DNA of 64,000 nt from Merdibacter sp965119685 (GCA_965119685.1 OZ221971.1:868001-932000); one strand, 5' to 3'. Positions 7,201-16,225 are shown, counted from the first letter of the stretch. Made by a program: numbers and translations. Notes: generated from the sequence alone by a model not told the origin.

Positions 7201-9741
7201 TTAAATGCTCTCTCTGCGAATCGTCTCGATGACGCTCTCTTTTTTGGACAAAGCGAGGTGATAGGCGAGCATGAGCAGGGAGATCACCACCAGCATGCCA
7301 AATCCCAGAAGCAATGGGACAAGAGGTACATAGAAGGCGAAAGTGAACTTCATTCCCATGATCTGATAGATCGCATAGCATAGCGGCACGGCGAACAAGA
7401 CGCCTAAGATGGCGCTTTGAAAAGCGTAAGAGAGCGTCTCAAAGGTGAGCATCCGGCGCATCTGCCGTTGATCCATCCCCAGGGAAATTAACATCGCGTG
7501 CTCTTGGGAGCGCTGAGTGAAGCTGCCGGAAAGTGTGTTGCACACATTGGTGAGCGCAACGCAGGAGATGAGCAGCAGGAAAGTATACAGCAGCAGCTGG
7601 ATGAGGGAAATCAGCGAATGTGTCTTGTTGACACCCTGATCGATGTTGGCGATTGAGGTGTACAGCGTCATATCTCCCTGTGTCTGCACATAGTCTTCGA
7701 TCTCGCCTTGCAGCGCTGTCGGGTCCGCTGTGGTATAGTAGAGTTCAACGCTTGGCACTTCGCCGATCTGCGCGCAGATTTGAGCAAGATAGGATTCCCG
7801 CACGTAGAGGGAGATCGTGTCCAGCCGTGATCCGCCATAGATGTCCAGCGCGTAAGGCTCTTCGATCATTGCGGCGATCGGCAGGGAGAAGAGATCGCTG
7901 TCGTAGCTTTTTACAGACAGCGTTTTTACATCCCAAGGGAGATATTGCAGCTTGGCAAATGTGTGATCGGCAAAACCGGTCTGCTGTTTGCCGATGTTCA
8001 CGGCAATCGCACTTTGTTCTGCAATGGTCTTTGGATCGATATTGTTTTGTCTGCACAGCTGTGTAAAGCTGGCGTCGTCCAAAGCGAGCAGCTCCACGCC
8101 CAAACCGCCGAGATATTGTTCATCGAGATAAGCGCGCAGCTCATCGCTGTAAATCGAAGCATCTTCTAAAGAGAGATAAGTACGCTGGATACGGAGAGAC
8201 TCTTGGGCGTTGGAAAGTTGCAGCAGCGCATCGGTATCCCCGCTTTGTCCCGCTTCTCCTCGGTTATAGCTCACCTCGATGTCAAAAGGCGTTTCCAAGC
8301 GCATCATGCTGATTGCCTGCTCTAGGTAGGAGGTGAGGGAAAAGATGCTCACAAAGAGGACGAAAGAGAGGGTCATCGAGCCAAGCACGGCGTAATAGCG
8401 GGCGCGGAAGCGTTTTTGATTCTTAATGCCCATTGCCGCCGCAAAGCCAAAGCAGCGGTTGATCAAAAACGGGGTGCGCGTGCGATGCTGCGGCAAGGTG
8501 ATGTCGCCGTTTTGCCGGATGGCGCTGATTGCCGGAATTTGGGCAGCATGGCGCGCAGGCATCCAAGCGCTGAACAACACCGTAGCAAAAGAGAGTAGGA
8601 TCGCCATGGCAAAGAGCGAAGGATCGATGGCAAAGGAGAGTGAGAGATTGACGGCGTCGGCCAACAGTGCGTTGATTCCCTGCATGGCGAGGGCACAGAC
8701 GCCCATTGCGGCAAAGACGGCGATCAAGATGGCGGGCAGGGAGAGAAAGCACGCCTCCCAGAAGACGCTTTGCCGTTTTTGACGGCGGGTGGCGCCGACG
8801 CTGGAGAGCATGCCCAGATAACGGCTGCGCTGACTTAATGAGATCGAAAAAGAATTATGGATGACGATGATGGAGCTGATGACGATGAGAGTACTGCACA
8901 CGGCGGCTAACAGCTTGAGCATGACGACGAGATCGCTGTCCCCGGCGATTCCCTCATATAGCAGCAGATAGCGGTTATAGTCCACGGCGGCCGCACCGCT
9001 TTCCTCCATCAGCGCTTCGCTGTGGGAATAGAGGGAATCCTCCAGCAAAGCATCCTGCACATAGACGTCATAGGAAGTTCCCGCCTGCGGCGCTGTCAGT
9101 CCGCAGATCAGATCAAAGCCCGCCGATGCGCTGTTGGAGCCATACGTATCGTCATAGACGCCGACGATGGTGTAACGCTTGCTTCCTATGGTGCTGAAAT
9201 GCTCGTCAGCGGCATCATAGGAATAATTTTGATACAGCGTTTCCCCCAGCTCGTTGTCGATGCGCATTCCATACGCCGCCGTGAAGGTGTCATTGATCTG
9301 CAGATCAAAGCTCTCGATCAACGTCAGCGATTTTGGTAAGAGCACCTCGTTTTCATCTTTTGGCAGCCGCCCCTCGACCAGCTTGTAGGGGCGCAGGGCA
9401 AACCCCGCTTCATCAACGGCGGTCACATAGAAATAAGGACGGCGGGCGTGATAGGTCGTTTCCGGCTTCAGATAGCCGACGCCTTGGGTGATGGCAGCCG
9501 CCGCGGTGCGCGTATCCTCGCAGATGAGGTCAACGCCTTGTGCATCGACCCCTTGATAGACGACATGCCAGTTACCGCTGGCGGTGATTTCCCGCTGTTT
9601 TAAGCCATTCATCGCACTGCTCGCTAAAATGGTGACGCAAACCAGCATCAGCGTTGACAAAAAGATCGCCGCCATCGTCGCAAGCGAGCGCCAGCGGTTT
9701 TGCATGAGTGAGCGCAGGGTCAGTTTTGCGATCAGCTTCAT
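7201..9741 (-). CDS. ABC transporter permease, FtsX/MacB type
   Basis: The 846-residue protein has a first membrane helix at about 18-40, a large extracytoplasmic domain to about 265, then an FtsX block of three helices (270-400). A second helix (about 435-455) is followed by another outer domain and a final FtsX block (about 725-835). This is the eight-helix, two-FtsX-domain design of Bacillota permeases that export or sense lipids, peptides or antimicrobials. The ATG overlaps the TGA of its ATPase as ATGA. With the neighbouring two-component system it probably forms an envelope-stress or peptide-resistance unit. The substrate is unknown. Confidence 0.88.
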   Translation of the reverse strand: MKLIAKLTLRSLMQNRWRSLATMAAIFLSTLMLVCVTILASSAMNGLKQREITASGNWHVVYQGVDAQGVDLICEDTRTAAAAITQGVGYLKPETTYHARRPYFYVTAVDEAGFALRPYKLVEGRLPKDENEVLLPKSLTLIESFDLQINDTFTAAYGMRIDNELGETLYQNYSYDAADEHFSTIGSKRYTIVGVYDDTYGSNSASAGFDLICGLTAPQAGTSYDVYVQDALLEDSLYSHSEALMEESGAAAVDYNRYLLLYEGIAGDSDLVVMLKLLAAVCSTLIVISSIIVIHNSFSISLSQRSRYLGMLSSVGATRRQKRQSVFWEACFLSLPAILIAVFAAMGVCALAMQGINALLADAVNLSLSFAIDPSLFAMAILLSFATVLFSAWMPARHAAQIPAISAIRQNGDITLPQHRTRTPFLINRCFGFAAAMGIKNQKRFRARYYAVLGSMTLSFVLFVSIFSLTSYLEQAISMMRLETPFDIEVSYNRGEAGQSGDTDALLQLSNAQESLRIQRTYLSLEDASIYSDELRAYLDEQYLGGLGVELLALDDASFTQLCRQNNIDPKTIAEQSAIAVNIGKQQTGFADHTFAKLQYLPWDVKTLSVKSYDSDLFSLPIAAMIEEPYALDIYGGSRLDTISLYVRESYLAQICAQIGEVPSVELYYTTADPTALQGEIEDYVQTQGDMTLYTSIANIDQGVNKTHSLISLIQLLLYTFLLLISCVALTNVCNTLSGSFTQRSQEHAMLISLGMDQRQMRRMLTFETLSYAFQSAILGVLFAVPLCYAIYQIMGMKFTFAFYVPLVPLLLGFGMLVVISLLMLAYHLALSKKESVIETIRRESI

Positions 9742-10421
9742 CGGCGGATCACCTCATCGGCAATGATGCATCCATCCTGCATGGTGAGGATGCGCTCCGC
9801 CTGCAAGGCGATGTCGGCGTCATGGGTGATGAGGATGATTGTCTGGCGATACTCCTTGTGCAGGCGGTGAAACAGGGAGAGAATCTCCGCGCTGTTTTTA
9901 GAGTCGAGATTGCCGGTAGGCTCATCGGCTAAAACGATGGCCGGCTTGGTGATCAGCGCCCGGGCGATGGACACCCGCTGCTGCTGGCCGCCGGAGAGCT
10001 GATTGGGCAGATGGCGAAGCCGCTCGCTTAACCCCAGCTTGCTCACTAGCGTGTCAAAGTAGTCGTTATCCGGTTTTCTGTCGTCTAATAACAGCGGCAG
10101 GGTGATGTTCTCCTCGACATTGAGGATGGGGATCAGGTTGTAAAACTGATAGATCAGCCCGATCTGACGGCGGCGGTAGATGGCGAGCTGTGATTCCTTG
10201 AGGGTGGCGATGTCCGTACCCTCGACGATGACGCTGCCTTCACTTGGCGTATCCACTCCGCCTAACAGATGCAGCAATGTGCTCTTGCCGGAGCCGCTGG
10301 GACCGACGATGGCGACAAATTCCCCCTGTTCGATCGAAAAGCTGACGTCATCTAACGCGATAACGCGGTTTTCTTTGCTTCCATAGTGCTTGGATAAGTG
10401 CGTAACCCGCAGTGTTTCCAT
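9738..10421 (-). CDS. ABC transporter ATP-binding protein, LolD/MacB type
   Basis: The 227-residue ATPase has Walker A GPSGSGKST near 40, Q-loop region IYQFYN, signature LSGGQQQR near 142, Walker B IVLADEPTG near 163, and the switch His in ILITHD. Length and sequence match the subfamily that pairs with FtsX permeases. GGAGGAAG lies just before ATG 10421. It is the first gene of a two-gene operon with the permease. Direct TGTCAT repeats upstream suggest control by the adjacent response regulator. Confidence 0.92.
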   Translation of the reverse strand: METLRVTHLSKHYGSKENRVIALDDVSFSIEQGEFVAIVGPSGSGKSTLLHLLGGVDTPSEGSVIVEGTDIATLKESQLAIYRRRQIGLIYQFYNLIPILNVEENITLPLLLDDRKPDNDYFDTLVSKLGLSERLRHLPNQLSGGQQQRVSIARALITKPAIVLADEPTGNLDSKNSAEILSLFHRLHKEYRQTIILITHDADIALQAERILTMQDGCIIADEVIRR

Positions 10422-10473
10422 ATAGCTTCCTCCTTGTCTGTGTTCTTTTACGAGTCTATCTTCTCATAGGGGA

Positions 10474-10511
10474 ATGACAGTGTGATGACAGGCAGATGAC
10501 AGATCTGTCAT
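10474..10511 (-). promoter_or_regulatory. Putative response-regulator operator: three direct TGTCAT repeats plus an inverted one
   Basis: Read on the plus strand, ATGACA occurs at 10474, 10485 and 10496, exactly 11 bases apart, with an inverted TGTCAT at 10506. Direct hexamers one helical turn apart are the usual binding pattern of OmpR-family regulators. The site lies between the two-component genes and the ABC operon, upstream of the latter. Binding by the adjacent regulator is inferred. Confidence 0.65.
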
Positions 10512-10512
10512 G

Positions 10513-10537
10513 AAAAAAGGCATCGCACAGGGATGCC
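10513..10537 (-). terminator. Terminator of the two-component operon
   Basis: GGCATC/GATGCC arms at 10519-10524 and 10532-10537 are followed on the minus strand by six T, directly after the histidine kinase gene. Confidence 0.8.
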
Positions 10538-10560
10538 AAAAACCGCAAGGGTGCGCTTGT

Positions 10561-11553
10561 TCAGTGCGTCTCTTTAGAGAATTGGATGGTGAAGGCGGTT
10601 CCCTTGCCCAAGGCGCTTTGTACCTGAATATCGGCGTGCTGCGCCTCCAAGATCGCCTTTGCCATCGCCATCCCGATGCCGATGGAATCCACTGCGGCAT
10701 TCTCCCCGCGATAGAAACGCTCGAAGATATGCGCCTGATCCTTGCGGCTCATGCCCTCGCCGCTGTCTGTGATGCGCAGGGTGACAAACAGCGCACTCTC
10801 CCATGCCTCGATGCGAATGCTTCCGCCTTGAGGTGTGTGCTCCGCCGCGTTCTTTAGGATGTTGAGCAGCGCTTCCTTTGTCCATTTGACATCGGTGGCA
10901 AGCGTGAGCTTTGTTTGCGGCAGTTGGATGTGCAGCTGCTTTTGTTCCACCAGTGAAGCGATGGGGGCGCATGCCTGTGCCAGCAGCGCTTGTATCGGGA
11001 TGTCCTGCGGCTGAAAGGTGATCGCGCAGGCATCCAGCTTGGAGAGCTTTAACAAAGAGGAGACTAACCACTCCAAGCGCTCCAGCTGTCTGAGCAAAAT
11101 GTCGCTGAACTCCGCTCGTTTCTCTAAAGGCAAAGGCTGAGCGAGCAGTTCGCCCATCATCTGCATCGAGGTGAGCGGCGTCTTTAGCTGATGGGAGATG
11201 TCGCTGAGCATATCCGCCAGAAATGCACGGTCTTTCAAGGAGCGTTCCCGCTGTTCATAGCAGGTGCGCACCAGTTTGTAAATATCGTTTTCTAAGATGC
11301 TGAGCGCCCCTTCCTGCTGTTTGCGCATGACGTTGGGCGCGCCATTGGCGTAGATGTGCATCAGGTTTTGGGAGAGCATGCGCACGTGGCGGTCGTAATA
11401 GTACAGCACAAGCGCGAAGCAAAGGTTCCAAAGCAAAGACAGCAGCAAAGTGAGGACAGCGAGAGAGGGGGCACAGCAAAGGGTGAGCAGAAAGAGGACG
11501 GCGGTGAGAAACAGCGAGCAGCAGGCGAGGCGAAAGAGGAGTTTACGATTCAT
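10561..11553 (-). CDS. Sensor histidine kinase with two N-terminal membrane helices
   Basis: The 330-residue kinase has two membrane helices (about 5-27 and 31-53) with almost no outer loop, as in intramembrane-sensing kinases linked to ABC exporters. The phosphorylated His is in DISHQLKTP near residue 137. The N box is NILKNAAEHT near 234, and the ATP-lid glycines are in DSGEGMS near 267 and GIGMAMAK. It overlaps the response regulator by 11 bases. The tiny loop implies that it reads signal from the membrane or from the neighbouring transporter rather than from a soluble ligand. Confidence 0.9.
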   Translation of the reverse strand: MNRKLLFRLACCSLFLTAVLFLLTLCCAPSLAVLTLLLSLLWNLCFALVLYYYDRHVRMLSQNLMHIYANGAPNVMRKQQEGALSILENDIYKLVRTCYEQRERSLKDRAFLADMLSDISHQLKTPLTSMQMMGELLAQPLPLEKRAEFSDILLRQLERLEWLVSSLLKLSKLDACAITFQPQDIPIQALLAQACAPIASLVEQKQLHIQLPQTKLTLATDVKWTKEALLNILKNAAEHTPQGGSIRIEAWESALFVTLRITDSGEGMSRKDQAHIFERFYRGENAAVDSIGIGMAMAKAILEAQHADIQVQSALGKGTAFTIQFSKETH

Positions 11554-12226
11554 CCGCGCACTCCATGCGATAGCCCAAACCGCGGATCGTCTTGAGGATG
11601 CACGGATTTTGCGGATCGCGTTCGATCTTCTCCCGCAGCCGGCGCATCGTCACCGACAGTGTGTTGTCCTCCACGTATTGCCCTTTGTGATCCCACAGGG
11701 CGTCTAACAGCTGCATGCGGCTCAGCGTCTGTCCTTGGTGGCGCACAAAGACGAGCAGCAGCTGATATTCCATGGCGGAAAGAAAGATTTCCCGCTGATT
11801 GCGAAAGACTTTCGCCTGCTTTTGGTCGATGCAAAGGCCGTCGATGCACAGCACGCTTTCATGGGATGCGCCCTCATAGCGGCGCAGGACGCTGCGGATG
11901 CGGCTGAGCAGCTCCTGTAAACGAAAGGGCTTGGTGATATAGTCGTCTCCGCCCAAATCCAGACCTTTTACCACGGTTGCCTCATCATCGACGGCGCTGA
12001 GAAAGATGAAGGGACAGTGCCGGCGCTTGGCTTGTTCACAGACGGTGAAGCCGTTTCCATCCGGCAGTCCCAGATCGATGATCGCTAACGCAAAGTGCTC
12101 GTTTTCTAACGCGTGCAACGCCTGTGTTACGTTGCCGGCGCCATGTACCGTATATCCCTCTCGCTGCAAGGAATACGTCAATCCCGCCGCAATCGCCGCA
12201 TCGTCCTCTACGAATAAAATATGCAT
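11543..12226 (-). CDS. OmpR-family response regulator
   Basis: The 227-residue protein has a receiver domain (1-115). It shows the acidic pair EDD at 7-9, the phosphoacceptor Asp in IIDLGLPDG near 52, and the conserved Lys in ITKPF near 100. A winged-helix output domain follows (about 130-222, with TLSVTMRRLREKI in the recognition helix). It is first in an operon with the kinase. The direct TGTCAT repeats before the ABC operon are its most likely target. Confidence 0.93.
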   Translation of the reverse strand: MHILFVEDDAAIAAGLTYSLQREGYTVHGAGNVTQALHALENEHFALAIIDLGLPDGNGFTVCEQAKRRHCPFIFLSAVDDEATVVKGLDLGGDDYITKPFRLQELLSRIRSVLRRYEGASHESVLCIDGLCIDQKQAKVFRNQREIFLSAMEYQLLLVFVRHQGQTLSRMQLLDALWDHKGQYVEDNTLSVTMRRLREKIERDPQNPCILKTIRGLGYRMECADES

Positions 12227-12581
12227 GTGCTCACCTCGTTTTCTTTTTTCAGTATAGCATACTTCCGCGTTAGAAACGTGAGGATTCTGTAAGAAAAGGG
12301 GGGGATGAAGAAGAGGTATGTGAAAAGGCAGGCGTTTTGTCAGCGAAGCGCCTGCCCTCTTTAGGGGTGTGGTGATTTTTGTTTCATAACTGCAATCAGA
12401 CTGTGAAAACCCGCTTCCTTTCGGCGGCGGGCAGTCAACTGTTGGATGGGGTCTATTGACAGCAAGCTGAGCATACCGATGAGGAGCTCCATTCTTATGG
12501 ATTGTTTATACCCTCTTGGCAGAGAGCGAAACACAGATCACGTCCGTTTTTCATTTTCTCTGTATCCATATCTGCGACTAT
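12227..12581. other. Intergenic region with a bidirectional hairpin
   Basis: GGCAGGCG (12327-12334) pairs with CGCCTGCC (12349-12356), flanked by A4 on the left and CTCTTT on the right. It can end leftward transcription of the gene finishing at 12582. A TATACT box for the response regulator lies at 12256-12251 on the minus strand. No other gene is visible. Confidence 0.5.
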
Positions 12582-14300
12582 TCAGATACATTCACTGAGA
12601 AAGCGTTTCTCTTTCATCTGGGGCGCGTGTTTCATCATCGCTAAGGGAATCTGCAGTGATGTGCCCGGGATCGGCGCATCCATAGCAGAGATGACACTCA
12701 GCGGCTTTCCCTCGCGCAAGAGCAGGGTGAGCATCGCCAACAGCGCATCTTCATCGGCATAGACGATCTCCTCCACAACACAGGTATCTCCCTGTGTGTA
12801 CACGCTGCAATAGCCTAACGGCTCTCCTGCCTCCTCATACTGAAGCACCTGTGCTCCACAGCAGCTTTGATAAGGAAGCCAGAACGCTTCATAGTAATGG
12901 GTGTCGCGGATGCGATAACCGTCATAGGGCGCCATCATCTGCGCATACAGCTTTGCGCATGCCGCCGCCTTTGGAGGCTGGAAGTGACCGCGCACCTCTC
13001 TGTTATCCGCCATGTGAACGGCGGTTTTCTTGCCATAGTGGGAGATGGAATAGCCAAAGGGCGTATAAAGCGACCAGTCATAAGCCTGTAACAGCATGCT
13101 CTCCTTGCCGAATTCCTGTTGCAACCGCTGCATCAGCAGCCGCAGATAGCCGCATCCGCGATAGCCCTTACGCACGGCAACGCCCTCTAAAAAGCGCACC
13201 TCGTAGGGCGTGTTTGCCACAGACAGCTGCCAGCGCGGGATCATGCACATGGCGATCAGCGTATCCTTGGTGGTGATGATGCGGCAGTCGTCTATGTGAA
13301 AGAGATGGCTGAAGTAGAAATCGGCGCTCTCCTTGGTCTCCTCCGCAAAGCTCTCCAGCCAAAGCGCACGCAAAGCGTCACGCTCCTTTTCCTGCGGCTT
13401 GCGGATTTCCCAATCCTCAAAGCGGGCGCTGTACTTGAGCGCAACGCGGATGGGACGCATGTCATGCTTGGCCTTTGCCAAGGCGGGTAAGCCCATGTCG
13501 TCCTCACGGTTGAGCAGCGTGTACTTGGGGTCGGCCGTCTCCAGATACTGCTTGAGGATGGCGACATACAGTCCGCGAATTTCACGGTTTGCCTTTTCCA
13601 CATGAATGTCTAACATCGTATCGGTGATCGCGGAGACGATCGAAAACGCCTCCAGCTTGCCGTCGATCGTGATGACGCCCCCATCCAAGCCGAGCTCGTC
13701 GAAATGCGAAAGCAGAAAGCGGATGCCGGCTTCCTCCTCTTGGATGCCGAAGATTTCCTCGTGGCTTTGCTGCCACTCCTTTAAAAAGGCGAGCACCGCA
13801 TCAAAATCGGCAGGGGTTAAACGATGAAACTGCGCGCGGTCTTGGTACTGTTTGAGAAAAGCGTTGTAATGATTGCGGCGTTTTTGCATCTTCTTGCCGC
13901 TGAGGGTCTCCTGCTGTTTGCGATCATAGATGTAATCCTTGCCCTCCCAGTCGTTATGAAACAAGACCTTGCCGTGGTAGTGGGTTTGCAGCCAATCGCG
14001 CCACTCTCTGGAAACGCTGGTCATCCGCGGCAAAATATCGTGCGCCTTGCTGTAAGCAAGCATGGCTTCCACCGCTTCTCTGCGGTATTGTGCACTGCAA
14101 AAGGGCATGTACCAATAGATTTGACCGCTTTCCCGTATCACAAAATAGGCGATGGCAAAGTGATCGTGCACTTCAAAATAAAAAGGATAGGGATATTGCC
14201 ACATCAGCATCGTCACCACATTGGCGTTGCAGTCTTCATATCCTGCCAGCGTGATCCACGGCTTGAGCTTGGCATAATTTTCAATTGTCAGTTCTTCCAT
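12582..14300 (-). CDS. Fusion of a DUF2156 acyl-acceptor domain and an Eis-like GNAT acetyltransferase
   Basis: The 572-residue protein has two parts. Residues 1-285 match DUF2156 (LPG-synthase C-terminal type, a GNAT-like fold), with KKMQKRRNHYNAF and the NREDDMGLPALAKAK patch near 265. Residues 300-572 match GNAT acetyltransferases of the Eis type, with the acetyl-CoA loop VRKGYRGCGYLRLLM near 382 and YTPFGYS near 420. Stand-alone versions of both occur; fused versions are known in Bacillota but have no assigned substrate. Start ATG 14300 has GAGGTAAACGC upstream and a promoter at 14354-14327. Confidence 0.8.
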   Translation of the reverse strand: MEELTIENYAKLKPWITLAGYEDCNANVVTMLMWQYPYPFYFEVHDHFAIAYFVIRESGQIYWYMPFCSAQYRREAVEAMLAYSKAHDILPRMTSVSREWRDWLQTHYHGKVLFHNDWEGKDYIYDRKQQETLSGKKMQKRRNHYNAFLKQYQDRAQFHRLTPADFDAVLAFLKEWQQSHEEIFGIQEEEAGIRFLLSHFDELGLDGGVITIDGKLEAFSIVSAITDTMLDIHVEKANREIRGLYVAILKQYLETADPKYTLLNREDDMGLPALAKAKHDMRPIRVALKYSARFEDWEIRKPQEKERDALRALWLESFAEETKESADFYFSHLFHIDDCRIITTKDTLIAMCMIPRWQLSVANTPYEVRFLEGVAVRKGYRGCGYLRLLMQRLQQEFGKESMLLQAYDWSLYTPFGYSISHYGKKTAVHMADNREVRGHFQPPKAAACAKLYAQMMAPYDGYRIRDTHYYEAFWLPYQSCCGAQVLQYEEAGEPLGYCSVYTQGDTCVVEEIVYADEDALLAMLTLLLREGKPLSVISAMDAPIPGTSLQIPLAMMKHAPQMKEKRFLSECI

Positions 14301-14326
14301 GCGTTTACCTCGTACTCGTATTCCTT

Positions 14327-14354
14327 ATTATAATCAGAATCCGATAATTTACAA
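14327..14354 (-). promoter_or_regulatory. Promoter of the DUF2156-GNAT gene
   Basis: On the minus strand TTGTAA (14354-14349) and TATAAT (14332-14327) are 16 bases apart. A CACCCT/AGGGTG dyad (14356-14373) sits just upstream and could be an operator. Confidence 0.65.
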
Positions 14355-14529
14355 GCACCCTGCCCAAAGGGTGTTCTTCGTTTCATGAGGGAGGACGAGT
14401 GAGTACACGGACGTAAAGGGGACGGTGTTATCTTTTGTTTGCATAGAAAGAAGCGCATTCTTTTTTGGGTGAGCGGACGTTGGTTGTTCCTGCATCCGAA
14501 GAATGCGGAGATATGAATTGCTGCTAATT

Positions 14530-14632
14530 TATACCCGATAGGGTGCATTCATAATTAAAATACATAAATTTATACCTTTTAGGGTATAGTATTTGTGGAT
14601 ACGTCTTGATTTTATACCCATTGGGGTATAAA
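14530..14632 (+). promoter_or_regulatory. Triple operator and promoter of the hipBST module
   Basis: Three dyads of the form TATACCC-N4-GGGTATA occur at 14530-14547 (right arm degenerate), 14571-14588 and 14613-14630. Their centres are 41 and 42 bases apart, four helical turns. The third covers a TATAAA -10 box (14627) paired with TTGATT (14606). The likely binder is the HipB protein encoded 37 bases downstream. Phased sites suggest cooperative looping repression. Confidence 0.75.
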
Positions 14633-14668
14633 ATCAATGTAGATTCATGTTGAGGGAGGTAAAGTGCT

Positions 14669-14872
14669 GTGAATAAAATTGCTGCATTTATCAAGGAAAA
14701 TCGAAAAGCCGCCGGGCTGACGCAAGAAGAGTTTGCCGCCCGCAGCGGACTGGGGCTTCGCTTTGTCCGTGAGTTGGAGCAGGGAAAAGAAACGGTTCGA
14801 ATGGATAAGGTCAACGCCGCTCTTGCTATGTTCGATATGGAAGTCATTCCCGGCAGAAAGGATGACGAATAA
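14669..14872 (+). CDS. hipB: HipB-like antitoxin/repressor
   Basis: The 67-residue protein is a single XRE helix-turn-helix domain (LTQEEFAARSGLGLRFVREL), closely like HipB. It starts at GTG 14669, eight bases after GGAGGT. Its TAA overlaps the ATG of the next gene. In HipBST systems HipB represses the operon and boosts antitoxin activity. The three dyads upstream are its probable operators. Confidence 0.85.
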   Translation: MNKIAAFIKENRKAAGLTQEEFAARSGLGLRFVRELEQGKETVRMDKVNAALAMFDMEVIPGRKDDE

Positions 14873-15201
14873 TGGATGTCTTTAGAACGGCCTATGTTTA
14901 TATCCGAAACATTTTCGCCGGTGTGCTTTGCGAAACGGACGAAGGGTATTCCTTTTCCTATGACGAGCAGTATTTGAGCCGGGAAGATGCAAGCGTCGTC
15001 TCCCTGACTTTGCCGCTTTCTGATAAAACCTATACGTCCAAAACGCTGTTTTCGTTTTTTGACGGACTGATCCCCGAAGGCTGGCTGCTGGATGTTGTGA
15101 GCCGGAACTGGAAAATAGATGTCAAAGACAGATTTGGGTTGTTGCTGGTCGCCTGCAAGGACGGGATCGGCAATGTCAGCATCAAGGAGGAACGCACATG
15201 A
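14872..15201 (+). CDS. hipS: HipS-like small subunit (separate HipA N-terminal subdomain), likely antitoxin
   Basis: The 109-residue product corresponds to the N-terminal 'couple_hipA' subdomain of full-length HipA. It has the LPLSDKTY motif near 55 and FFDGLIPEGW near 65, but no kinase core. In classic HipBA this segment is fused to the kinase; here it is a separate gene ending in an ATGA overlap with hipT. That is the hipB-hipS-hipT order of tripartite systems, where HipS neutralises the HipT kinase. It is coupled to both neighbours. Confidence 0.82.
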   Translation: MDVFRTAYVYIRNIFAGVLCETDEGYSFSYDEQYLSREDASVVSLTLPLSDKTYTSKTLFSFFDGLIPEGWLLDVVSRNWKIDVKDRFGLLLVACKDGIGNVSIKEERT

Positions 15202-16151
15202 ATTGTTTATGCTGTGGGAAAGAGCTTCGCATTGACAATACACACACCGGATGGCACAAAAGCTGTATTAGGCGTTTTTTCGGCACAACCGTGCTTCCCG
15301 AAATCGCCATCGATGAAGCCACAATCGAAGCCCTTGCCACTGAAAGCACCAACAAAGGCTATACCGTTCCCGGCGTCCAGAAAAAGCTGTCTTTGCATTT
15401 GTTTTCCGAAAGCGGTACGCCTCGGCTTACACTGCTAAATTATCCCACGGGTTATATCTTAAAGCCGCAGGTTTCGGAATTTGAAGCATTGCCGCAGGCC
15501 GAGCATCTTGTGATGTGTATGGCAAACGCCGCAGGAATTTCCACCGTGCCGCATGCGCTCATCATGGAAAAAGAGTCTCTGGCATATATCACAAAACGAG
15601 TGGATCGTATCTTTACAAAAGACAAAATGCAGATGATGGCGATGGAGGATTTCTGCCAGCTCGATCTTCGCCTGACGCAGGATAAATATAAGGGCTCTTA
15701 CGAGCGGTGCGCAAAGATCATCGAGCGGTATTCCTCACGCAAGGGGCTCGATAGGAGTGAGCTCTATCTGCGGCTGGTGTTTTCATTCCTTGTCGGCAAC
15801 TCGGATATGCACTTGAAAAACTTTTCTCTCATTGAAACAGAGGAAGGCAGCGGAAAATATGTCCTTTCTCCCGCATATGACCTACTTCCGGTCAATGTCA
15901 TTATGCCGGAGGACAAGGAACAGTTCGCCCTTGCCATGAATGGCAAAAAGACGCATATTCGCAGAAAGGATTTTTTAGTGTTTGCCAAGGAATGCGGCAT
16001 GACACGAAGCGCTGCCGAAAAACTGATTGCCTTGCTTGTGTCTAAAAAAGAGGAGTTTCTCACCATGTGCCAAAACTCTCTGCTGCCTCAGCACCTGAAA
16101 GAACGCTTTGCAAGTCTGATCCAAGAGCGCGCGGGCATCTTAAATGGCTAA
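15198..16151 (+). CDS. hipT: HipT-like serine/threonine kinase toxin
   Basis: The 317-residue protein has a kinase core with the HipA-type catalytic segment VGNSDMHLKN near residue 200 and the metal-binding Asp in PAYDLLPV near 231. The Gly-rich loop near residue 53 reads TVPGVQKKL, where the described HipT has S-I-S; only Thr remains phosphorylatable at the first site. The N-terminus has Cys-x-x-Cys...H-x-x-Cys (residues 3-6 and 24-28), a possible zinc knuckle. HipT of enteropathogenic E. coli phosphorylates tryptophanyl-tRNA synthetase; the target here is unknown. Confidence 0.83.
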   Translation: MNCLCCGKELRIDNTHTGWHKSCIRRFFGTTVLPEIAIDEATIEALATESTNKGYTVPGVQKKLSLHLFSESGTPRLTLLNYPTGYILKPQVSEFEALPQAEHLVMCMANAAGISTVPHALIMEKESLAYITKRVDRIFTKDKMQMMAMEDFCQLDLRLTQDKYKGSYERCAKIIERYSSRKGLDRSELYLRLVFSFLVGNSDMHLKNFSLIETEEGSGKYVLSPAYDLLPVNVIMPEDKEQFALAMNGKKTHIRRKDFLVFAKECGMTRSAAEKLIALLVSKKEEFLTMCQNSLLPQHLKERFASLIQERAGILNG

Positions 16152-16186
16152 ACCGCAATTTTAAAAATCGCATATTCGCAAACAGA

Positions 16187-16223
16187 ACCCTCCTTTGGTA
16201 CAATGAGCGTATCAAAGGAGGGT
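16187..16223. terminator. Inverted repeat between convergent genes
   Basis: ACCCTCCTTTGGTA (16187-16200) pairs with TATCAAAGGAGGGT (16210-16223) around a nine-base loop. It lies between hipT and the leftward gene at 16226. There is no strong T-run, so termination is likely but not certain. Confidence 0.5.
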
Positions 16224-16225
16224 CT

